From Bryobacter sp. (GTDB lineage Bacteria; Acidobacteriota; Terriglobia; Bryobacterales; Bryobacteraceae), in contig JALHNH010000022.1 in the NCBI GenBank assembly GCA_022843625.1, positions 40,929 through 104,928 of the forward strand: 64,000 nucleotides of DNA, read 5' to 3'. Below the pieces are notes generated by a model. It worked only from the letters and a program-made list of their open reading frames with translations. It ran no database searches and had not been told where the DNA came from. Position numbers and translations under genes: made by a program. Numbering within the stretch: position 1 is the first letter of the stretch; each line of letters starts with the position of its first letter. This document shows, one piece after another, positions 40,265-49,200 of this stretch.

Positions 40265-42354
40265 GAGATCCGCCGTCTTGCAGTCGCAATCCACCCTTCA
40301 ATGGAAGATCCAACGGTCTTCTCTGCGAGTTTGAGCCGAGCAGTACGATCCTCTTCGTTCTCAATTGAAGCAACAAAGGGAACGACAACACTTTTTGTCA
40401 ACGTTTGCTGAAGCGCTGCAGCATCGACTCCAAGCGTCCGCAGCCCTCCCTCAAACTGTCCTGCAACTGCATGTGCCCCAACCGCTACTTCCTGTATCCA
40501 CTCGGAAGCCTCAAACGAGGGCGAAGCGCCAAGAAGGTTGCTTGAGACTTCAAACTCAGACGGATCATTGCTCAATCCTGTCGGCACCCCGCTTGTCGCT
40601 TCTAAATCTGTTTGGATCAGAACTCCGTAATTCCACAAATCCGGAGCAACCGGAAGTGTAGTGGGACCCTCTACCAGCGTCGCGGCAAGAAGCAGATTCT
40701 TTGGCCATTCAAAGCGAGCTTCTGATTTATAGGGGTCACTAGGCTCAACAGCCGAAGGGTGAAACAGCGAAATCTCCACTGTACGTCTGATCGCCGCCTT
40801 AGCCAATGGCAGCAGATACGACTCCGTCGCGCCACGGTTGATTCCCTCAAGAATCACCAGAAAAAGCCCTTCACTTGTTCTTGCAGCTCGCACAATATCA
40901 ACCAGACCCGCAGCCTGTGGAACGAAACGCCTATTAACCACACGGCCAAAGATGTCCTGCACATCCGCAAACGCCGAAGTTGCCTGAACGACAACGCAAC
41001 GCCCAGCTGTTGCCACATGAGAATAGGCGAGGAGCGCCTCCAGCGCCCTGCTACCTGCAACTACCGGAAGGAGGGCTCCTGCAAAGGCAGCGTGAATCGG
41101 TTGATAGACCGTGGTGGGAATTCCCATCGCCTTAAACGCAGGGATAACTTTTGCTCTCAACTCCTTGACCGTTGAAATTCTGTGAGGACAACGCTTCCAG
41201 GACGCGACTACCACCTCCGGATAGACTTCAGCGGTTCGACTGCCGCCAATAAAGGGCTTTAGCAGAGCGACGTCCGCGAGCAAGGCAGGCGCGTTGCTCA
41301 GAACCTCAATGATCCGATCCTGAATCCTTCCTTCAATATCACGGCTTTGATCCCGGACCAAAACTTCCGTCTCCGCTAGGCTCTTCTTGGCAGCGCGAAG
41401 TGCGCCCTCAACGTTGCTGAGTTCTTCTTGAAGCTTGCCAAGTTGCTGCCGCTCGTGCGCTAGTGCAGCCTCTGCAGCTTTCTTCGCTCCTACGCGCTCA
41501 GTTTCCTTCAATTGCTCGATTTCAGCGACCAAGCTCGGATGATTTCGGACAGCAGTCACAAACTCAGAGGCGTATGTACTCAGTTGCTTTGCATCCGTAG
41601 CAAGTACTCGACTTCTGGTCAGCCGATAAATCTCTAGCCGGTTATCGGCGGATGAACCGTTCTTTGTCAAGACCTCAAGCGCTGCCTCAATCATCTGTTT
41701 CGGTCGGTCCACTGTGCCAACCGCCGAATTCGTCACCGCATAATCTAGCGCCCTCTTTAGAGCCGCTCTGTCGTCGTCCCAATCAACGTAACTGTGCGGC
41801 GAGCCAAGGCTGGGCCTCGTAATGATCGACCGGGTGACTCCTTCGTATTCAAGTTGCCGGACTTCTTCATCGGGGAACTGGAAACACGGAATTCGAGCAC
41901 GGTTGCCAGCTTCGAGAGTTGCCAATCCTCCACCGCTAACACTCAACTGAATTGGGCCAACGACAAACCCACCCTTGCACCAAACCAGCACTTTTGTTGA
42001 GGGGAGACGAATTGCGGAAACTCCGGTGCTGAGTGCCTTTCGAACCTGCTCACAGTCACCAATTGAGCGTAGATCGACAACTTCAAAGACAGCGCGGGGC
42101 TCGACGACCATAAATTCGTCGCCACCTTCTTTCCAGCTGCCGTGATCTTTGGCACGAAAGTGAAATAGGTTTCCTTTCTCAACGTTTGGAGCCTTCGGCC
42201 AGAAAATATAGCCTCTTGCTGGGAACTCTTGTTCGTGATCGAGAACTTCCTCCCAAAAGGAGCCTTTCAACTCCACAAGTGGCCATATCCAAGCAATCCG
42301 CTCCTCATTCTTGTCAAGCTTTGTCCCTGTGACAACACCAATCAGTGATTTCAC
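40261..42354 (-). CDS. Degenerate McrB-like AAA protein with coiled coil (DruC-position gene)
   Basis: This 697-residue protein starts at GTG 42354. Residues about 280-345 form a long coiled coil (EQLKETERVGAKKAAEAALAHERQQLG and onward). The C-terminal part follows the pattern of a McrB-type AAA domain: DVQDIFGRVV, then LFLVILEGINRGATESYLLPL near 500, then RFEWPKNLLLAATLVEGPTT. The Walker A loop is missing, and the usual LDEMN is LEGIN, so it is unlikely to hydrolyse ATP. An N-terminal half of unknown fold precedes it. A structural or sensor role in the complex is plausible. It is coupled to the next gene by an ATGA overlap. Confidence 0.78.
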   Translation of the reverse strand: MKSLIGVVTGTKLDKNEERIAWIWPLVELKGSFWEEVLDHEQEFPARGYIFWPKAPNVEKGNLFHFRAKDHGSWKEGGDEFMVVEPRAVFEVVDLRSIGDCEQVRKALSTGVSAIRLPSTKVLVWCKGGFVVGPIQLSVSGGGLATLEAGNRARIPCFQFPDEEVRQLEYEGVTRSIITRPSLGSPHSYVDWDDDRAALKRALDYAVTNSAVGTVDRPKQMIEAALEVLTKNGSSADNRLEIYRLTRSRVLATDAKQLSTYASEFVTAVRNHPSLVAEIEQLKETERVGAKKAAEAALAHERQQLGKLQEELSNVEGALRAAKKSLAETEVLVRDQSRDIEGRIQDRIIEVLSNAPALLADVALLKPFIGGSRTAEVYPEVVVASWKRCPHRISTVKELRAKVIPAFKAMGIPTTVYQPIHAAFAGALLPVVAGSRALEALLAYSHVATAGRCVVVQATSAFADVQDIFGRVVNRRFVPQAAGLVDIVRAARTSEGLFLVILEGINRGATESYLLPLAKAAIRRTVEISLFHPSAVEPSDPYKSEARFEWPKNLLLAATLVEGPTTLPVAPDLWNYGVLIQTDLEATSGVPTGLSNDPSEFEVSSNLLGASPSFEASEWIQEVAVGAHAVAGQFEGGLRTLGVDAAALQQTLTKSVVVPFVASIENEEDRTARLKLAEKTVGSSIEGWIATARRRIS

Positions 42355-42376
42355 AGATTTAATCCTTTCAGGAGCA

Positions 42377-43999
42377 TTAGCCTTTTGGTCCCTTCAGATG
42401 ATTTATGGCAAGCGCCGTCCATCTAGAACGATTCTTTCCCTGTGCTACTCGTAGACACTTTAAGTCGGTGACCGAAGCTCGTCGTAGCATCCAGGCGCCA
42501 TTGCTTCCTGGCTCGCTACCGGCAGCTATGCTTGCCCAACGGAGAACACGCTTATTTGTTAGCTCAATTCCCCTACGTTTTGGAGATCGGAAAAGCAGCC
42601 CAAGCCATCCGAGCGCGCCGGCGCTAATTCGGACCTCAACGTCTTTACCCCAAAACCTAAGAAGGCGATTCTTCAATGACTCCCTGGTCAGCCCCTCTTC
42701 GTAACCACCGCCGCTGCTGCCCTCCCAATGGAGGCTCAATCGAAGATCTTCTAGGGCTGGCACAATCTCGATGTTCGGTGGCTCATTGACGCCATCGAGG
42801 GCAGGTATCTCTAACGGTGCCTTCCAGGTTTCTGCAACGCTGTTGCCTATGATCACTTTTAAAATTGGGACCGTGCCGAGGGATTTCCGAAGCTCTGCAA
42901 TTGTCGCCTTAGGCTCCGTTTCAAACCAGCCGGTCGTGCGATCACTAACCTCAAAGTGATTTGCACCCGGCCAGGCGACCGTAAAGGAGACGAAGGCTGT
43001 GGTTCCGCTCAATGCACCCACCGCAACCTTTTGTCCAGAAGCACCGACATTGAGCGAAAGGCTAGTTTGAGCACCAGGCTGCGGACTTTGCAGCTTGGCG
43101 ATGAGAGTTTCGCGAACGCCGAAAATCGGGACTCGACTAGGCGAGGCGAAGGCTTGAGGAATGGAGAGAATTGACAGCTTCCACGTAGGCTCAAGGACTA
43201 CGACACGGATGCCTTCAGCCCAGCGCTCCAGGGCAAGGTTACATTCAACAGGCAAGACGATCCGCCACATCCGCCAGTTGAGTCGATTGTGGGAGACCTC
43301 GCCCGTTTGCTTTGGGGAACAGGATTCAGGAGGAGCATTCAGAGACTCCGCAACTATTCGGAGTTCTTCCCCTAGTTCAACTGCGGAATCATCTTTTAGG
43401 CGCACCCACTCCCCCCTTCGTATTCGAAAGACGGTTCCGCGAGGGTTGAGCCCGCGGACGGTACCTTTCCAGGGCGCTTGCGAAATTGACGAAGGCCACA
43501 CCCCTCTAGGTGCAACGCTGTAAGAGGCAACCGTGGGCGGAACCAAAAGGCGGGCTGAACCGATGCCAGGACGAAGTTCCATCAGCGAGACGCTAAGCCG
43601 CACACCAGCACCCTCAACTTCAACAGACCCGGTTTGAAGCGAACGAAGACGAACCTCCTTCCCTAAATCCGACAATTCAGGGAATCGTAGGTAGGTGGTC
43701 CAGGACTCACCATCCTCCAAACACATTCCAATCTCGTCCGGTCCATCCTCCGCGCTTGCGACTGCCGCAATGGTTGGGCTTGAAGCGTAGTTTGTCAGTC
43801 CAGGGTGGTATAGTTCGCAATCTGGCTTCGCCGAATGCTTGTTGTGCGCAAATCCTGGATCTGGGCTCAAGCCCATGGAGCTCCGATAGTGGACTCTTGC
43901 TCCGCAGACAGGACAAGAAAATGCGCGATACTTCGCGCCCGCTCCAACTTCGTAGGCATCGACGTCCCGTTTTGTTCGATTGTCTTTCGCGTAGCGCAC
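42377..43999 (-). CDS. Zinc-finger-containing unknown protein (DruB-position gene)
   Basis: This 540-residue protein starts at GTG. The N-terminus carries a CoiA-like zinc-binding element: FSCPVCGARVHYRSS, then PGFAHNKH and a following Cys/His (DCELYH). This is the pattern of proteins that read DNA ends or act near nucleases. The rest is strand-rich with no domain I know (GSARLLVPPTVASYSVAPRGVWPSS), perhaps Ig-like layers. It begins the second half of the defence operon, 87 bp after the preceding gene and 22 bp before the McrB-like gene. Confidence 0.78.
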   Translation of the reverse strand: MRYAKDNRTKRDVDAYEVGAGAKYRAFSCPVCGARVHYRSSMGLSPDPGFAHNKHSAKPDCELYHPGLTNYASSPTIAAVASAEDGPDEIGMCLEDGESWTTYLRFPELSDLGKEVRLRSLQTGSVEVEGAGVRLSVSLMELRPGIGSARLLVPPTVASYSVAPRGVWPSSISQAPWKGTVRGLNPRGTVFRIRRGEWVRLKDDSAVELGEELRIVAESLNAPPESCSPKQTGEVSHNRLNWRMWRIVLPVECNLALERWAEGIRVVVLEPTWKLSILSIPQAFASPSRVPIFGVRETLIAKLQSPQPGAQTSLSLNVGASGQKVAVGALSGTTAFVSFTVAWPGANHFEVSDRTTGWFETEPKATIAELRKSLGTVPILKVIIGNSVAETWKAPLEIPALDGVNEPPNIEIVPALEDLRLSLHWEGSSGGGYEEGLTRESLKNRLLRFWGKDVEVRISAGALGWLGLLFRSPKRRGIELTNKRVLRWASIAAGSEPGSNGAWMLRRASVTDLKCLRVAQGKNRSRWTALAINHLKGPKG

Positions 44000-44086
44000 A
44001 GATTAACTCATGAATACATCGGATGAATGACTGATATTCATTATGAATGTCTTGAGCGTCGGGCTATCTAAGGTTTGGATCTAGTC
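44000..44086 (-). promoter_or_regulatory. Possible internal promoter/operator of the defence operon
   Basis: This 87-bp AT-rich gap is one of two real breaks in the gene string. It contains the palindrome ATTCAT-T-ATGAAT (44036-44048) and two further ATGAAT copies nearby. It could serve as a promoter and operator for the DruB- to DruE-position genes. Confidence 0.35.
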
Positions 44087-45226
44087 TCACTTGAGCGGAA
44101 ACTTCCGAAGATAGATCCACGTTCCTACGAGGAACAACAGTGCTCCAATTGGCTTAGTAAGCTTGTTAATCGACCCGAGCAAATCCGTTCTCAGTCTTCC
44201 ATCCCACAAGAACAAGTAGTCGGTGAAAGCTCCACTATTGGCTGCAAAAAATGCCAAAGCGAACAATCCTGCAACACCGAGTAGATAGCCTGCAGATGGG
44301 CTGATCTCCACGACAAAGGAAGGCTGAGGTGCCCAGATTTTCGAATCATCGCCGATTGGCTGTAATGTAAATGCCGAGACTACGGTGTCAGTTCCTCGCA
44401 CACACGGTAGTAGCACACGCTGCTCATTGTAGCGGCTATTAATCGGGATCTTCCCAACCGAAGTGCTGGTGAAAGCCTTCGCGTCGAAGTCAACATTTAT
44501 CGACTTGCCCGTGGCTTCGGCATTCGCCTGTCCATAGAGGAGCACCTTCACTAGGATCGTCTCTCCTGTTCTAAAGCGATAAACGGCATCCGGTCCTTTG
44601 GCTACTGATTTCACACACCGCTCCGGATACACCAGGCTTAGCGGCCATGGATTGAACCTATAAAATCCGCGGACTTGGAATGTGACACAATCTCTCAACT
44701 CGCTTCGATTGAGTCGATCCACTAAACTTCGCCAATCCATTTCGGATTCGGTCTCTAAGGGAGACGCCGTAAGCGCCACAGCTCTGTAAACATAGGACCC
44801 TTCACTGCCTTGGAATCCTTTTGGATATGGCCGATCTGGGTGCCCCTTGATTTCTTTGTCCCACAAATCCTCTCTTGTACGATCAAGCGTTTCTCCATAG
44901 TCGAGAAAGTCACCGACCTTCACGTCCATGATGAAGATCCCAGCAGCCATCTGCACATCTTGAACCTTGCAATACCGAATTGGGATAAAGCGATAGTCAC
45001 GCTTGGCGGTCCCACCCGCCGCTTTGTTTTCCATCGCACCTTCCGCAAATACGAAAACGCATTCCTCTCCCGTCAACTTCTTCCAAGCGCCGTCCTTTAT
45101 GAGATCGGGGGAGAGGTACTCCCTGCCGTATCGAACCCGCATCACATATCCATCGGGATAGCAGCAAGCGTTGAGGATGTTTTGACGGAACAACTCGTGG
45201 AAAGCCGAACTGTGAACATAGATCAT
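44087..45226 (-). CDS. Unknown protein with C-terminal membrane hairpin
   Basis: This 379-residue protein has no recognised domain. The soluble N-terminal part of about 310 residues is strand-rich (MRVRYGREYLSPDLI, YRFIPIRYCKVQDVQMAAGIFIM, FQVRGFYRFNPWPLSLVYPE). Two membrane segments follow (about 312-330, YLLGVAGLFALAFF; about 359-375, IGALLFLVGTWIYL), and the tail ends in KFPLK. Its start overlaps the HAD gene stop by one base. Membrane anchoring inside a DNA-targeting operon suggests a membrane-acting effector or regulator, which is inference. Confidence 0.75.
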   Translation of the reverse strand: MIYVHSSAFHELFRQNILNACCYPDGYVMRVRYGREYLSPDLIKDGAWKKLTGEECVFVFAEGAMENKAAGGTAKRDYRFIPIRYCKVQDVQMAAGIFIMDVKVGDFLDYGETLDRTREDLWDKEIKGHPDRPYPKGFQGSEGSYVYRAVALTASPLETESEMDWRSLVDRLNRSELRDCVTFQVRGFYRFNPWPLSLVYPERCVKSVAKGPDAVYRFRTGETILVKVLLYGQANAEATGKSINVDFDAKAFTSTSVGKIPINSRYNEQRVLLPCVRGTDTVVSAFTLQPIGDDSKIWAPQPSFVVEISPSAGYLLGVAGLFALAFFAANSGAFTDYLFLWDGRLRTDLLGSINKLTKPIGALLFLVGTWIYLRKFPLK

Positions 45227-45951
45227 TACTGGTCACCACCTTCACTCAGTATTCGTGGCAATTCCCGAATTGAACGGGCCGTTATCAAACGCGCTTCATC
45301 AACAACTTCGACAGTCTCGTAGCGCCAAGTCTCCTGTGGAATCCAAACAGCCTTCATCCGACTTTCTAGTGCGGGTTTTATGTCGGAGCGAAGAGAGTCG
45401 CCTATCGACCAAGTCTGCTGCGGATCGCTCCCCAATTCCCTAACAACTCGACGAAATGTTTCCCTGTCTTTGTGGTCGACGATCATTACCCGCTCAAAGA
45501 AGTCGCGAAAACCACTCTCCACAATCCTCTGCTCTTGAAGGGCATACTCGCCCTTTGTCAGTAGTACGAGTCGGTATCGACCATGGAGCGTACGCAAAAC
45601 GTCCCTCGCTCTCGGCATTGGGCGTGTCTTGTTGCGCGCCACTGATGTTGCAATACGAGACACTTGTTGCTCGACGTGAAGGTGGGAGACCTCGCCTCGT
45701 GCTTGTGCAAATTCTTGGTAGGTCTCCACCATCGACCGCCGGAACCGCTCAACCGTAAACCCCCAAGAGGCTACGTTCTTGACATCTCGACTCTCAAACT
45801 CTTCCTCCACCGACTTAACATCAAATTCGAACTTCCCCATCAGAGTAAAAAATCGGCGTTTCGCCGCCGTATAGAGCGGCATGGTGCGCCAAAGGGTATC
45901 GTCTCCGTCAAAGATGACAGTCGTGCACGCCGGACTTGAAGAGGTGCTCAT
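45226..45951 (-). CDS. HAD-superfamily hydrolase
   Basis: This 241-residue protein has the HAD motifs in order: FDGDDTLW (nucleophile and acid Asp), LVLLTKG (Thr), a Lys in VDHKDRETF and IGDSLRSDI (metal acids). An alpha-helical cap lies between motifs I and II. Such enzymes remove phosphate from small molecules such as nucleotides. It is translationally coupled to the membrane protein gene (TAATG) and starts a transcription unit after a 278-bp gap. Its presence in a defence operon hints at nucleotide or signal metabolism, but that is not shown by sequence. Confidence 0.88.
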   Translation of the reverse strand: MSTSSSPACTTVIFDGDDTLWRTMPLYTAAKRRFFTLMGKFEFDVKSVEEEFESRDVKNVASWGFTVERFRRSMVETYQEFAQARGEVSHLHVEQQVSRIATSVARNKTRPMPRARDVLRTLHGRYRLVLLTKGEYALQEQRIVESGFRDFFERVMIVDHKDRETFRRVVRELGSDPQQTWSIGDSLRSDIKPALESRMKAVWIPQETWRYETVEVVDEARLITARSIRELPRILSEGGDQ

Positions 45952-46229
45952 CTATGGATTGTACGGAGGTTCAGTTGCAATCGGAAAAGCCGAGAAGTTC
46001 TACTCCGCCTACTTGCAAAATCGTGGGCACGAGTCGCGCATGCCCACTTTCGTTCTTAAGGGCCGAATCCTTTACCTAGGAGTTAGTTTTCTGCATTGTT
46101 GCCACTGTTGCGGAGCCACTCCGAAAATCTTTCGAGCCTTCCTTCTGCAGTCCGCTCCGGTTGAGCTAACCGCTCAGATCCAGAACGTCGCCGCATCAAT
46201 CACTATTCATGTCGTCAATTGCTAATGAA
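45952..46229 (-). other. 278-bp gap with probable promoter for the HAD-to-DruE segment
   Basis: No convincing gene is present. A 37-codon minus-strand frame (46196 to 46083) lacks a ribosome site. The gap separates the ATPase module from the following six genes and is the natural place for a second promoter. Confidence 0.35.
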
Positions 46230-49200
46230 TCATGCTCTTCTTCGCGAAATCCGCGCCCTCAGGTCGATCGGCTGTACCATGTATCGTCGCCCGTCTGGCG
46301 TCAGAACGCGACCGCCCTGAATCGTCACTAGTCCCAGACGAATGAGATATTCGTCGAGCGTCGAGAAATCATCCTTGTCGGCTATCTGAAGGAACTTTTT
46401 CAACCGTTCCTCCGATCCCATGTCGTGCCGATGTAGGAATTCCAGATAGCGCCGACCTCGCTCGTCGATTCCGTTGCTGTCAACTTGGCGGCGATCAAAA
46501 AATTCCTTGATCCCAGCAAGCGTGATGCTCTCACCGATGGCCTTGCGATCCTTTCTCTTTGACACCGGCAATCGGGCGAAGAAATCCTGACGGATTTCAT
46601 GCCGAAGACAGCGAACCGCCTCCCGCGGACTACAACGGCTTCGAGCGGCAATCTCCAGACATACCTCACGGGATAGAACATAGCCATCAAGATAATTCTG
46701 CCCATGAACACAGACGATGCTTGCCAGTTCCTCCAGCGTGTACGGTCGGAGCTCGATCAGAATCAAGCGACTCCGTAGCGTCTCAAGCAGTCGCCCTCGA
46801 TCTGTCGTCGCAGTGATGAAAACCACGTCGCTGAAGTCGTACTCGACACCACTTAACGTGGTTATTCGTGGATCTTCAATCGCGTTCAGGAGCCATGTCT
46901 GTACGGTGCGGCTGATCGCATGGACCTCGTCGATGAAGATGAGGCTTTTGCCAACCGTGACTCGCGGTCCGGGTTTAGGGGGAACCTTCTGACTTTCGAT
47001 GAGCTTGTCGATCAGTTGCTTCGGCTCGCGAAGATCAACGCCGTTGAAGAAGATGTCGTTCTCCCCAAGCAGCTTTTGGCTGATGGCCTTTGCGAGACTA
47101 CTCTTGCCGACCCCCGCCGGACCGACCATCAACTTGTCGGAAAACCGCTCTTTCGTCGCGAGACAAAAATCTACGTCGTTAACGAGCTGTGTAACAGCTT
47201 GCTGCTGCCCGACAAGCCCCAACACATTCGGCGCGGGAGGCCATATGTCGTCGTCAATGCCAACCGAGACAGCTGACACAGAATTTTGCACTGTCGCCTC
47301 CAATGCATGTCCGGGAAGTTCGACCATGCTTCGCTTGGCGACCCGTGGCGATGGCGGTTCCACCTCTGCGCCAGGTTTCGACCCACTCGGTTCATTGGAC
47401 GGCGGTGTTGAGCCGCCTTTCCTGGGTTTGTCCGGAGGCGGACCACTCGGTCCCCCGTCCCGCCAATTCCGACTAAGTACCTCCTGGAGCCGACCCTCCG
47501 CGATGCGCCGCAGAACCACGCGATGCGGCGCTTCCGAAAGCACGGTTTCCGTTATCGGAATGTTGTTACCCAACTCGACCGCGACGACGCAGCCCGACAG
47601 TATTGCCCTCGGCGTCCGCACGTCCGTGGAAAAAAGATCGCGCAGCCAACCGTGCCAGAGGTCGCGTAATTCGGCTGTCGCAAATCGCGAACGGCAGCCG
47701 CTTATTAGGACCTCTTTCAGCATTTCGTTGCGCGGTGGCGAAAGGGGCGGCTCATTTGCGGGATTGTCCGGTAGTGCGTCAGCCACAGCCAAGAGAGTTC
47801 CGGTTATTTGCGCCCTAGCGCCCTCGATGACTGTGCCCTCTACGGGCTGACCGCCTTCCAGATTCGTCTTCACTTCTAAACAATCTATTAGCAATTCGCT
47901 TTTGTCTTCGCGTAAGGCGAACAGATCACATCTTTCGCGCTGCCTCCCCAGCCTCAACCAAAGGCGCGCAAGTTCCGAATCTGCCGAGACGATGAGTGCA
48001 TTCGGATGCCGCTTTTGATAGTCACGCGCAGCCAGGAGCATTCCACAGAAGCCACGGACCCGCTTCGTATCGGGTGCACCGTTGGCATTGATCAAATCCA
48101 GAATGCCGCCCCCCACAAGATGAGCACCTTCTTCTAAAAGGCTCGCTAGATCGTCATTGTCGAACCGCAAATTGCAGTCATCGAACGCCGGTCGCAGCAT
48201 CTCGGCCAATCGGCGATAGTCCGCTGCGCAGAGCAAAACTTGGCGGTTCTGCTCCCGCTTACGCTGCAAACGAACAGATGACTGCCGTGTTTCTTCTGGG
48301 AGGGAGCGATCAGCAAGAAAGCACCAAATGGCACCGGGCTGGTCGCCAAGCAGGATCTGATCAATCTTGTCGCGTAGCGCTTCGGCTTCAACGAGTGCGA
48401 CCGGGGCTTGGTCCCGCCTGCTGGACTCCGCCTCCTTCACGAGTTCCATAAAATCCTGAAACGGGGGATCGCTGCAGATCGGGATCAGCTCGAATCGCTT
48501 TGACAGCTCGTGATATTTGATCTCTCGCCGCACTGCAAATGGGCTCATCGGATAGGCCATCAACGTCGCTGCGCGCCGCATCCGCACCGTAGCTTCATCA
48601 AACATCGCGGCAATATGGAATGGGCGGGCCTTAAGGCGGTCCCTTACCTCCTCGAACTCCATCGGCGTTTGATTGACCAATAGATCGAAGCGGCCAGATG
48701 CTAATTTCTCTTCGATCTGATCCCGTTGCGCGCCGGAAAAGAGCTTGGCAGCATGCAACCGCGGTCCATGTTCACTCGTGGCAAAGATTTCAATGTATAG
48801 CCCACTCAAGGTTGACGCGCGGAACTCTGAGAGGATTTTCAGGAGTTTTACTATCAATCGCGCTGGCTCGGGAGGATTGACGAGAGCCAGCCGCAACGGT
48901 CGAGCGTGCGTGGGGTAGAGCAATAGGAACCGCTTGACCGTCGTGAGCAGCGCCTCATCTCCGTCCGGCCCGCTATAGGCGTTCGTGTAATTTTCAAACG
49001 CTGCCAACCCATGCAGATCGTTCGCCAATGGCAAAACTCGATTACCCCCGCGGCCCACCGGAAAGCCTGGCACATACAGTACGCTCAGAAATTGGTCTGG
49101 GCGATTACATTGTTTGATGATCGCTTCACGGTCTTCGGTCCCAATCTCAACGCCGAGTCCTCGCATCACACGTTCCAGACGCTGATAACGCCACAAATGG

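Noticed and set aside
46083..46196. 37-codon minus-strand frame in the 278-bp gap
   Set aside because: No ribosome site and no recognisable protein; too short to support.
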